5,456 nt of DNA from a bacterium (GTDB taxonomy: Bacteria > Patescibacteriota > Minisyncoccia > UBA6257 > UBA9933), in assembly GCA_021817915.1 (NCBI GenBank), contig JAKAFV010000035.1, positions 1 through 5,456 on the forward strand, given 5' to 3'. The position numbers and the translations under genes were made by a program. The stretch's first letter is position 1; each line of letters begins with the position of its first letter. The notes under the pieces were generated by a model. It was given only the letters and a program-made list of their open reading frames with translations. It was not told the origin of the DNA and made no database searches. Of the stretch, positions 1 to 4,401 are shown one piece after another.

Positions 1-193
1 CTTTATTCGGCGGTTTAACTCCGCTATTTTTTAAGGCCGAGCTTACTCTTTCTTTCGCTTCGTTTAAAGCTTTATCCGCGAGCCCGACTATATTAAAAGA
101 ATGGAGACCAACATTTATGTCGGTCTCCACCTCTATTAACTTCGCGTCAATGCCTTCAAGCTCGGCTGAATAAACCTTGGAAAAGTTTTTCAT
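1..193 (-). CDS. YifB/ComM-family Mg-chelatase-like AAA ATPase, N-terminal part (truncated by window edge)
   Basis: Only the first 64 codons are visible; the gene continues past base 1. Reading from the ATG at 193, the protein opens with KVYSAELEGIDAKLIEVE, then VGLHSFNIVGLADKALNEAK, then ERVSSALKNSG. This follows the start of the YifB/ComM family closely (typically 'VFSAALLGIDGxxVEVEVD', 'GLPxFxIVGLPDxAVxESRERVRAAIKNSG'). Family members are about 500 residues: an S5-like N-terminal domain, an AAA+ core and a C-terminal Mg-chelatase-like domain. ComM is a DNA helicase that promotes branch migration when taken-up DNA is integrated in naturally competent bacteria. Only part of the S5-like domain is in the window, so ATPase motifs cannot be checked. 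No good Shine-Dalgarno precedes the ATG (only GGTGA, 4 bases away). The gene lies behind the dksA-like gene on the same strand, separated by a 73-base gap holding an inverted repeat. Confidence 0.88.
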   Translation of the reverse strand, partial: MKNFSKVYSAELEGIDAKLIEVETDINVGLHSFNIVGLADKALNEAKERVSSALKNSGVKPPNK

Positions 194-216
194 AAATCAC
201 CGAATTACGTATTTAA

Positions 217-262
217 TACAAATATACTAATCCTTTTTTTTGTTTTTATTAGTATATTTGTA
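217..262. repeat. Perfect 15-bp-arm AT-rich inverted repeat between dksA-like gene and yifB
   Basis: TACAAATATACTAAT at 217-231 is the exact reverse complement of ATTAGTATATTTGTA at 248-262, with a 16-base T-rich loop between them (plus-strand sense). In the minus-strand transcript it would fold as an A/U hairpin with an A-rich loop just behind the dksA-like stop codon. It is not followed by a U-run, so it is not a classical rho-independent terminator. The same 15-mer with one change (TTTGTA to TTCGTA) covers the -10 region of the rplS promoter at 1832-1846. The left arm could therefore carry a yifB promoter -10 (TAGTAT, 229 down to 224), although no -35 is evident at the right spacing. Confidence 0.7.
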
Positions 263-266
263 TAAA

Positions 267-605
267 TTAGTTATTAGTTGATTTCTTGCACTCCTTGCAA
301 AATTTTGATTCCGGCGCCGCTTCCAAAACATCTTTGGAAATCGGCTTCCCGCATCTTTCGCAAATGCCGTATTTGTGTTTTTTTATTTTATCCAAAGCCG
401 TATCAATATCCGCCAGTTTTTCTTTATAATTTTGCGCTATTGATAATTGCGTTCCAAATTCTTCGGTCTCGTCAGTTTCCTCATCGCCCGAATCAACATC
501 ATTGCCGAATTCCGGAACTTTTTGAAGATTTTTCACCCTATCCATAAGAAAACCCTTCAGGCGAACCAATTGATTTTTAAATTTTTCTAAAAGTTGAATA
601 TCCAT
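267..605 (-). CDS. DksA/TraR-family C4 zinc-finger regulator
   Basis: A 112-residue protein from the ATG at 605. The open frame extends upstream only to a TTG at 629, so the ATG is preferred. The layout is that of the TraR/DksA family: an N-terminal helix (about 5-28), a very acidic linker (about 36-50, rich in D and E), a second helix (about 54-76) that would pair with the first as a coiled coil, then a zinc finger with C82-x2-C85 and C103-x2-C106. The segment between the cysteine pairs ends in the family signature LEAAPESKFC. DksA proteins enter the RNA polymerase secondary channel and tune initiation, classically with ppGpp. The canonical tip motif DxxDxA is not clearly present, so a DksA-like effect on polymerase is inferred, not shown. 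E. coli DksA is 151 residues; this is a short form, as is common in CPR genomes. No Shine-Dalgarno is apparent. Confidence 0.88.
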   Translation of the reverse strand: MDIQLLEKFKNQLVRLKGFLMDRVKNLQKVPEFGNDVDSGDEETDETEEFGTQLSIAQNYKEKLADIDTALDKIKKHKYGICERCGKPISKDVLEAAPESKFCKECKKSTNN

Positions 606-636
606 ATTTTTTAAAATCCCAATTTTCAAATTTTAA

Positions 637-664
637 ATACTAGATTCTAGATACTAGATACCAA
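637..664 (-). promoter_or_regulatory. Possible promoter of the dksA-like gene
   Basis: On the minus strand TTGGTA (664 to 659) is followed after 16 bases by TAGTAT (642 to 637), giving a start near 630 and a leader of about 25 bases before the ATG at 605. TAGTAT is the same -10 hexamer proposed for rplS. Each box matches consensus at only 4 of 6 positions, and the spacer consists of the CTAG-containing tandem repeat, so this is tentative. Confidence 0.3.
640..660. repeat. Three-unit 7-bp tandem repeat (CTAGATW)
   Basis: CTAGATT, CTAGATA, CTAGATA run head to tail, giving three CTAG tetramers at exact 7-base spacing in the gap between the tail-anchored protein gene and the dksA-like gene. CTAG is a scarce tetramer in many bacterial genomes, so three in 21 bases stands out. 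The block lies inside the spacer of the possible dksA-like promoter. Confidence 0.7.
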
Positions 665-681
665 TTTTACGCCGATGGCGC

Positions 682-1053
682 TTACGCGGGAAAAATCCAA
701 TTTGAAAAAATGAAATATCCCAAAAAACCGGCAACGGCAACCCCGATAATAATCGCCGTTATTATCAATAAAGTTTTTATCCAATTTGATTTTTCTCCCG
801 CCATTTCTGCTAGGTCTTCTTTTGGCAAAATTCCAGGCGCTGGTGAAAAAATTGGCTTTTCCAATCCGGCATATCCGGCAACCCCAAATTTTTTTTCGGA
901 ATTTTCCTGGGGCTGTGGAAAAGTTTGCGCTACGGGCATTTCTCCCCCGCCCTGCGCGATAGCTTTAACATCAGATTCCATTGTCCGAATGCTTATTTCC
1001 GGAGCCGGAGGCGCTGGCACTTCTTTTTTTTGTTCGCCAAAATTTCCATCCAT
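682..1053 (-). CDS. Small proline-rich protein with one C-terminal membrane helix (function unknown)
   Basis: A 123-residue protein. Residues 1-90 are low-complexity and rich in P, A, E and G: PAPPAPEI near 14-20, then SIRTMESDVKAIAQGGGEMP at 21-40, then another proline-rich stretch. Residues 92-117 form one strongly hydrophobic helix, followed by only a few residues. With no signal peptide and the helix at the very end, it is probably a tail-anchored inner-membrane protein with its disordered part in the cytoplasm. I recognise IRTMxSD followed by GG as a motif recurring in uncharacterised small proteins of Parcubacteria-type genomes; that is from memory. I know no function. It sits between the three-helix membrane protein and the dksA-like gene on the same strand, with gaps of 60 and 76 bases. 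The ATG at 1053 has no Shine-Dalgarno. A frame on the opposite strand covering the same bases is judged a shadow. Confidence 0.72.
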   Translation of the reverse strand: MDGNFGEQKKEVPAPPAPEISIRTMESDVKAIAQGGGEMPVAQTFPQPQENSEKKFGVAGYAGLEKPIFSPAPGILPKEDLAEMAGEKSNWIKTLLIITAIIIGVAVAGFLGYFIFSNWIFPA

Positions 1054-1059
1054 TAATAT

Positions 1060-1087
1060 ATTTTACAATGGCGGAAAATTAAAGCAA
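1060..1087 (-). promoter_or_regulatory. Possible promoter of the tail-anchored protein gene
   Basis: On the minus strand TTGCTT (1087 to 1082) is followed after 16 bases by TAAAAT (1065 to 1060). The transcript would start close to or at the ATG at 1053, giving a nearly leaderless message, which fits the absence of a Shine-Dalgarno. The -35 is weak. Confidence 0.3.
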
Positions 1088-1113
1088 TAGGAGGCAAAAG
1101 GAAAATTAAATAA

Positions 1114-1380
1114 TTAATCTTTTGAGCTAATTTTTGTCAGCATTCCTAAGGCCGTGCCTGCTCCTATCCCTAATGAATAAATTAAAATTGCAACAAGACT
1201 TCTTTCGGAATCAAGCTTGGTAATAATGTTATAGAGCACGAGCATTCCGACTACGCTTACCGCGAAAGAATAAAAAGTCGCCGGGATAATGCGATCTTTT
1301 TGCATAAAACGCCAGTTAAGAGTAAGCAAAAAATCCTGCAAGGTTCCGGCTAGAAAATAAATAACCAAGTAATAGTCCAT
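1114..1380 (-). CDS. Small three-helix membrane protein (resembles UPF0316/DUF5698-type domains)
   Basis: An 88-residue hydrophobic protein with three predicted membrane helices at about 3-23, 32-53 and 62-82. The last contains a glycine-rich stretch, SLGIGAGTALGMLTK. The order of features is: a first helix ending in LTLNWRF, a basic turn (QKDR), a second helix, a polar loop (KLDSERS), then a glycine-rich third helix. This resembles the membrane half of UPF0316/DUF5698 proteins ('LRxIFxxRGxR... YALGFALGxYLG'), but it lacks the soluble DUF2179-like half, and I cannot confirm family membership by eye. The ATG at 1380 lies 36 bases behind the 3' end of tRNA-Leu(GAG), so it may be read from the rplS-tRNA transcript after tRNA excision. 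A weak AGG precedes the ATG by 4 bases. Function unknown. Confidence 0.7.
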   Translation of the reverse strand: MDYYLVIYFLAGTLQDFLLTLNWRFMQKDRIIPATFYSFAVSVVGMLVLYNIITKLDSERSLVAILIYSLGIGAGTALGMLTKISSKD

Positions 1381-1416
1381 ATGCCTATATTAAACGAATT
1401 TAATAAATAATTAAAG

Positions 1417-1499
1417 TGCGCGGGAGAGGATTCGAACCTCCACGACCTTGCGGTCACTACCACCTCAAAGTAGCGCGTCTGCCATTTCGCCACCCGCGC
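1417..1499 (-). tRNA. tRNA-Leu(GAG)
   Basis: On the minus strand an 83-base class II tRNA folds cleanly. The acceptor GCGCGGG pairs with CCCGCGC and the discriminator is A. The D arm contains GGCAGACGC. The anticodon stem CTACT/GGTAG carries the loop TTGAGGT with anticodon GAG (codons CUC/CUU). The long variable arm is GACC-GCAA-GGTC, and the T arm is GGAGG-TTCGAAT-CCTCT. The long variable arm, discriminator A and GAG anticodon together identify leucine. CCA is not encoded (the next bases are CTT), so a CCA-adding enzyme is required. It begins 16 bases behind the rplS stop codon and is probably cut from the same transcript. Confidence 0.97.
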
Positions 1500-1515
1500 A
1501 AAATTTTATGGGATT

Positions 1516-1818
1516 TTAAGACGTTGAACCGATTTTCTGGCGGGTCTTTTTCTTTGAAAAACCTCTAAGGAAATAAAGTTTTGATTTATGCACTTTTTTG
1601 GGCGAGCTGACAATTTTTACTTTAACAATGTTTGGAGAATTAATCGGATAAACTTTTTCCACTCCAACTTCATGCAAAGTCGCGCGCACCGTAAAAGTGG
1701 CTCCGCCTTCTTTGCCGTGCTTTCTTGCCAAAACCACGCCTTTAAAAGTGCCAAGCTTGTCTTGAACCGCTATTGTGGCGCCCGGCTTTATTTGTTTTAA
1801 AATTTGTTCTGGAATCAT
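1516..1818 (-). CDS. rplS: 50S ribosomal protein L19
   Basis: A 100-residue protein from the ATG at 1818. L19 hallmarks appear in order: IKPGATIAV (10-18), GTFKGVVLARKHG (23-35), ATFTVRATLHEVGVEKVYPI (40-59), SPNIVKVKIV (61-70) and SKLYFLRG (79-86). L19 sits at the 30S/50S interface and contacts 16S rRNA at an intersubunit bridge. The protein is shorter than the usual 113-120 residues. The strand-loop-strand region before GTFKGVV has only a short DKLG where E. coli L19 has a longer basic loop, and the N-terminal helix is trimmed. Similar trimming of ribosomal proteins is known in CPR bacteria. There is no Shine-Dalgarno; a good promoter lies just upstream, giving a leader of only about 13 bases. 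Downstream come tRNA-Leu(GAG) and the membrane protein, on the same strand. Confidence 0.96.
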   Translation of the reverse strand: MIPEQILKQIKPGATIAVQDKLGTFKGVVLARKHGKEGGATFTVRATLHEVGVEKVYPINSPNIVKVKIVSSPKKVHKSKLYFLRGFSKKKTRQKIGSTS

Positions 1819-1838
1819 ATGAATAATTTAGTACGAAT

Positions 1839-1867
1839 ATACTAATCTATTTATGCTTAATCGTCAA
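1839..1867 (-). promoter_or_regulatory. Sigma-70-type promoter for rplS (and probably tRNA-Leu(GAG))
   Basis: On the minus strand TTGACG (1867 to 1862), 17 bases, then TAGTAT (1844 to 1839). Transcription would start near 1832, about 13 bases before the rplS ATG. The -35 matches consensus at 5 of 6 positions and the spacing is optimal. It lies directly behind the terminator of the upstream gene, as expected for a new transcription unit. Its -10 region is embedded in the motif ATTAGTATATTCGTA, which recurs at 217-231 and 248-262. Confidence 0.7.
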
Positions 1868-1878
1868 GAATGATTAAT

Positions 1879-1930
1879 AAAATAAAAAATCGGGAGGAAA
1901 CCGTCGGAACATCCGACTCTCTCCCGATTT
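1879..1930 (-). terminator. Rho-independent terminator of the cysteine-rich protein gene
   Basis: In the minus-strand transcript AAATCGGGAG (1930-1921) pairs perfectly with CTCCCGATTT (1896-1887). Inside lies a second stem, GTCGGA/TCCGAC (1917-1912 with 1908-1903), around a 3-base loop. The hairpin runs into a U-rich tail (1889-1879). The TAA stop of the gene (1931-1929) overlaps the base of the stem. The plus strand has no T-run, so termination is one-directional. Confidence 0.9.
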
Positions 1931-2180
1931 AGGCTGTCGCCGCTTGGGCCGAAGAAACGGTAGAACGGCTTTTGTCGCACCGTTCGCAAACTGAGATGTG
2001 AACCTCTTTATATTCCCCCTCCTCTCTTACGTAACGGTTTCCGCACACGCACACATCGACGCCATGCCCGTTCCATTTTTTAAGACATTGAAAACAGGGA
2101 TAAAAAATTCTCTTGCCGTTTCCCGTAGGAACCTCAACCGTATACTCCGCTTCATTAATATTACAAAATCTGCATTTCAT
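1929..2180 (-). CDS. Small cysteine-rich zinc-ribbon-like protein (function unknown)
   Basis: An 83-residue protein with eight cysteines in four close pairs: C3-x2-C6, C29-x2-C32, C44-x-C46 and C65-x2-C68. This would bind up to two zinc ions (first pair with second, third with fourth, or interleaved), suggesting one or two treble-clef or ribbon knuckles. Basic and aromatic residues (GNGKRIFYP, KKWNGHG) lie between the pairs. It begins MKCRFCNINEAEYTVEVP, like proteins that open directly on a zinc knuckle. The tail (SRSTVSSAQAATA) is low-complexity. I do not recognise a named family. It is a complete stand-alone unit: an extended -10 promoter upstream, a near-perfect Shine-Dalgarno and a strong terminator at the stop codon, so high expression is likely. 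It could bind RNA or the ribosome, or be a small regulator; neither is shown. Confidence 0.82.
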   Translation of the reverse strand: MKCRFCNINEAEYTVEVPTGNGKRIFYPCFQCLKKWNGHGVDVCVCGNRYVREEGEYKEVHISVCERCDKSRSTVSSAQAATA

Positions 2181-2183
2181 GCC

Positions 2184-2192
2184 ATCACCCCC
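2184..2192 (-). promoter_or_regulatory. Strong Shine-Dalgarno of the cysteine-rich protein gene
   Basis: On the minus strand GGGGGTGAT lies just before the ATG at 2180; the five G residues end 7 bases before the start codon. It differs by one base from GGAGGTGAT, the full complement of the usual 16S 3' end. It is the only strong ribosome-binding site I see in the window. Confidence 0.85.
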
Positions 2193-2227
2193 TTCCCAAA
2201 AAAAAGTTAGTAAAGACTTCTATTTAA

Positions 2228-2255
2228 ATTATAGCAATCTCTTAAATTGCATCAA
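2228..2255 (-). promoter_or_regulatory. Extended -10 promoter of the cysteine-rich protein gene
   Basis: On the minus strand TTGATG (2255 to 2250), 16 bases, then a perfect TATAAT (2233 to 2228), preceded by TGC (TGnTATAAT, extended -10). The predicted start near 2221 gives a leader of about 40 bases. The -35 ends immediately next to the rluD-like stop codon, so the promoter sits between that gene and this one. Confidence 0.8.
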
Positions 2256-2984
2256 TTAAAGTTCTCCCCCTTTTAACAAATTTTTTAATTCATCGGGCAA
2301 TTCCGCTTCCAATTTGATTATTCCGCCTTCCGCTGGGCTAAATTCAAGCGATTCGGCGTGCAAAAATATCCTTTTTAAGCCGAATGGGTTGATTTTCTTG
2401 CCGTAAAGCGCGTCCCCGACTATTGGATGCCCAATTGAAGCCAAATGAATTCTTATCTGGTGAGTTCTACCGGTTTTGGGCGACACTTCAACCAGAGAAA
2501 AATCCTGCCCGTTTAAATTCAAATATTTTAAAACCTTATATTCAGTAACTGCCCCTTTTTCGTCTTTCCCGTGATAAACAGTTCTTTTTATGGTCCCCGA
2601 TTTTATGGAAATTGACTTGTCTATTATTCCCGTTTTTTCTTTTATTTTCCCATAAACCAAGGTTAGATAATTTTTTTTAATCTGCCGGGTTTGGAAAAGA
2701 TTTTTTAAATACTCAAAATATTTTTGGCTTCTGGGAACTAGTAAAATTCCCGAAACGTCTTTGTCTAAGCGATGTACAATCCCCGGCCGGATTTCCGGCT
2801 CGTCGCCGACATTTTTTACTTCAGGATAATTTTCAACCAGCCAATCCGTCAAAGCTGATTCATTAATTCTTAATTCTTTATTTTTAATTCCAGTTGCTAC
2901 CGGATGCACCAATAAGCCGGCAGGCTTAAAAACCGCCAGAAAATTTTTATCTTTATAAACAACAAAGGGTTCGTTTTGAGACAT
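2256..2984 (-). CDS. RluA/RluD-family 23S rRNA pseudouridine synthase
   Basis: A 242-residue protein that isomerises uridine to pseudouridine in rRNA (the RluD targets are in 23S helix 69). Motifs in order: VVYKDKNFLAVFKPAGLLVHP (about 8-28, motif I), GIVHRLDKDVSGILLV (68-83) with catalytic Asp74 in HRLD, KNYLTLVYG (104-112), SLVEVSPKTGRTHQIRIHL (163-181), then GHPIVGDALYG (185-195). The usual N-terminal S4 RNA-binding domain of RluD/RluC is absent, so this is a catalytic-domain-only, RluA-like form; the exact target cannot be assigned. Residues about 31-43 (GIKNKELRINESA) are encoded by a low-complexity AT-rich stretch at about 2864-2891 that looks like an in-frame insertion. Active-site motifs are intact. 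The ATG at 2984 has no Shine-Dalgarno, and the gene follows the HhH-GPD gene by 30 bases. Confidence 0.94.
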   Translation of the reverse strand: MSQNEPFVVYKDKNFLAVFKPAGLLVHPVATGIKNKELRINESALTDWLVENYPEVKNVGDEPEIRPGIVHRLDKDVSGILLVPRSQKYFEYLKNLFQTRQIKKNYLTLVYGKIKEKTGIIDKSISIKSGTIKRTVYHGKDEKGAVTEYKVLKYLNLNGQDFSLVEVSPKTGRTHQIRIHLASIGHPIVGDALYGKKINPFGLKRIFLHAESLEFSPAEGGIIKLEAELPDELKNLLKGGEL

Positions 2985-3014
2985 ATTTAGATTTTTTCAA
3001 TAATAAATAATCAC

Positions 3015-3554
3015 TTAATTTAATCCTTTGGTAATATCTTTTAAACCATTTTTCCCTTTATAAAAATCCATCGCCCAAAGAGCACGGTCAAAATTTCTTA
3101 GTGATAAATCCCATTTTTGAGCAGTCTCCTTGCAAATATCAACATATTGAAAATAGCTTTCCACATTTTCTTCTATTTTATCAGGAAATTTGATATTTAA
3201 TCTTTTTAATGAATTTTTCACACGGTAATCAATTATTGTGAATTCATCGGGGGAAAGAACCGTTAGAATGGCGGAAGCTATAGCAATCCCGATATTCCTA
3301 ATATTTATAAGAGTTATTAATTTATCCCTTCTATTAGTTAATTTATAAATTTTTTGCGTGAGTGATTTTATTGTTTCTCCTGATTCTTTTACTCCTTCAA
3401 TAATCTTTGATTTTGACGCATTGCGTTTCCAGATTACAATAGCGAAAAATTCCTCCGGAGCAAGATAGCCATTCTTTTGAAAATTTTTACTAACAGACCC
3501 AAAAAGATAATCTTCAAGAAAATAATATTTTAAATATTTTTCCAAATCTTCCAT
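3015..3554 (-). CDS. HhH-GPD-like protein (DNA glycosylase fold), accessory
   Basis: A 179-residue protein whose core LITLINIRNIGIAIASAI followed by VLSPDEFTIIDYRVKNSLKR (about 79-118) follows the pattern of the helix-hairpin-helix plus catalytic-Asp region of endonuclease III and MutY ('LPGVGxKTAxxxL...xxAVDTHVxRVLNRL'). Asp109 in TIIDYRV lines up with the catalytic Asp. The position of the endonuclease III lysine appears to be Ala91, so a lyase activity is not expected. There is no C-terminal iron-sulfur cysteine cluster. Proteins of this general shape, with 'PDEFxIxDxR', occur as uncharacterised genes near restriction or mobile elements, so base removal, base recognition or simple DNA binding are all open. 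It begins 8 bases behind the LAGLIDADG gene, so the two are probably one operon. The DNA is markedly AT-rich (the 60 bases from 3301 have 11 G+C), in keeping with acquired DNA. Confidence 0.75.
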   Translation of the reverse strand: MEDLEKYLKYYFLEDYLFGSVSKNFQKNGYLAPEEFFAIVIWKRNASKSKIIEGVKESGETIKSLTQKIYKLTNRRDKLITLINIRNIGIAIASAILTVLSPDEFTIIDYRVKNSLKRLNIKFPDKIEENVESYFQYVDICKETAQKWDLSLRNFDRALWAMDFYKGKNGLKDITKGLN

Positions 3555-3562
3555 AGATTAAT

Positions 3563-4267
3563 TTATTTTTCAATTCTTGTATATTCCCGTCTTTTTTCAC
3601 TCAAAATCATATCAATTGCCTTTTCAGCAATTTTTCTTTTTCTCTCCAGACAAGGCAATTCTTTTTTATAATAAATCCACTTCAACAATTTTATTGATTC
3701 TTTTTTGGCGAACTTGATTTCATATATAGGGACGTGATTTTTAGATTTTGGCTTATTCGCGATAAACGCACCTTTAACACCTGCTAAATTTATTATTTTC
3801 CGCCGTAACCAAACAATATGCTTTTCGCTCGCGGAAATAAATCTTGTAAAAATTCTACTATTGGAATACCTTCGGCCACGATAAATATTATATTTATCTG
3901 TATAAACTTGAATGCTGCCGTCTCCGTCCAAGTGCCCGCGAAGAAAATCTCTGAAAAATTTATCTGGAACTTTAATTTCTCTAATAGTGTATGTTTTAGC
4001 CGGGAATAAGCCGATTTTCAATAACCATCTATAAAATTGCGCATCGCCAAATTGTACTCTATAACCCCGCTGACCGTCTGTATGCCCAATTTTATTTTTA
4101 AGGCTAAGGCAATTCTTAAAAGTATTTAAAAGTAGTGTTTCTGAAGAGCGAAAATTAATATGACGCCCATCTTTTGATAAATTTCCGTCCGTAACCAATA
4201 AACCAACTGCGTAAGCAAGATTAGAATCCCAAACAAAATTCTTGTTAGGCAATTTTTGTTTTGGCAT
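3563..4267 (-). CDS. LAGLIDADG homing endonuclease-like protein
   Basis: A 234-residue protein from the ATG at 4267. It has two LAGLIDADG helices: LAYAVGLLVTDGNL (17-30) with catalytic-position Asp27, and FLRGHLDGDGSI (108-119) with Asp116. The spacing of about 90 residues is typical of a single-chain two-motif enzyme that acts as a pseudo-dimer on a long asymmetric site. Both acidic residues are present, so it may be active. The C-terminus has a YYKKELPCLERKRK segment (199-212). No splice blocks of an intein are visible and the gene is not inside another gene: it is free-standing, 12 bases behind the 3' end of tRNA-Leu(CAA). The reading frame stays open back through the tRNA to an ATG in the D-loop at 4348, but those 27 codons are tRNA sequence, so the internal ATG is chosen. 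No Shine-Dalgarno. It probably shares the tRNA transcript. Confidence 0.9.
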   Translation of the reverse strand: MPKQKLPNKNFVWDSNLAYAVGLLVTDGNLSKDGRHINFRSSETLLLNTFKNCLSLKNKIGHTDGQRGYRVQFGDAQFYRWLLKIGLFPAKTYTIREIKVPDKFFRDFLRGHLDGDGSIQVYTDKYNIYRGRRYSNSRIFTRFISASEKHIVWLRRKIINLAGVKGAFIANKPKSKNHVPIYEIKFAKKESIKLLKWIYYKKELPCLERKRKIAEKAIDMILSEKRREYTRIEK

Positions 4268-4279
4268 TATATTTTGTAG

Positions 4280-4362
4280 TGCCGCGGGAGAGAGTCGAAC
4301 TCTCATGGGATTACTCCCGCGCGCTCTTGAGGCGCGTGCGTCTGCCATTCCGCCACCACGGC
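4280..4362 (-). tRNA. tRNA-Leu(CAA)
   Basis: On the minus strand an 83-base class II tRNA. The acceptor GCCGTGG pairs with CCGCGGC (one G-U) and the discriminator is A. The D arm contains GGCAGACGC. The anticodon stem CGCGC/GCGCG carries the loop CTCAAGA with anticodon CAA (codon UUG). The variable arm is GGGA-GTAA-TCCC, and the T arm is GAGAG-TTCGACT-CTCTC. It is complete and without an intron. CCA is not encoded (the next bases are CTA). It is flanked by homing-type nuclease genes: LAGLIDADG 12 bases downstream on the same strand, and a NUMOD3/Vsr-like nuclease divergently upstream. Confidence 0.97.
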
Positions 4363-4370
4363 ATATCTAA

Positions 4371-4401
4371 ATAATAAAACATATTTTCTTGATAAAATCA
4401 A
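4371..4401 (-). promoter_or_regulatory. Possible promoter of tRNA-Leu(CAA) and the nuclease operon behind it
   Basis: On the minus strand TTGATT (4401 to 4396) and TATTAT (4376 to 4371) are separated by 19 bases, longer than ideal. The -35 is one arm of the palindrome at 4384-4406. The gap is only 63 bases, so the tRNA promoter must lie here or nearby. Confidence 0.4.

Noticed and set aside
217..262. Rho-independent terminator behind the dksA-like gene
   Set aside because: The stem is almost wholly A/T and is not followed by a T-run in the transcribed direction.
606..629. Longer N-terminus for the dksA-like protein starting at 629
   Set aside because: It would need a TTG start and lies in AT-rich intergenic-looking sequence; the ATG at 605 begins at the first helix expected for the family.
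666..681. Terminator hairpin behind the tail-anchored protein gene
   Set aside because: Only a 4-bp CGCC/GGCG stem with a 3-base loop and no U-run; too weak to call.
710..1090. 126-codon open frame on the plus strand opposite the tail-anchored protein gene
   Set aside because: The product has no recognisable domain or family pattern, and the minus-strand frame gives a coherent membrane-anchored protein.
4268..4348. In-frame N-terminal extension of the LAGLIDADG protein (MADARASRARGSNPMRVRLSP...)
   Set aside because: These 27 codons are the sense-strand reading of tRNA-Leu(CAA) plus 12 bases. The peptide is a well-known translation artefact of tRNA genes, and a normal ATG follows directly behind the tRNA.
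3015..4362. Possible integrative element with tRNA attachment repeats
   Set aside because: I found no second copy of the tRNA 3' end (GAGAGTTCGACTCTC and flank) in the gaps at 2985-3014 or 3555-3562, and no integrase gene is in the window.
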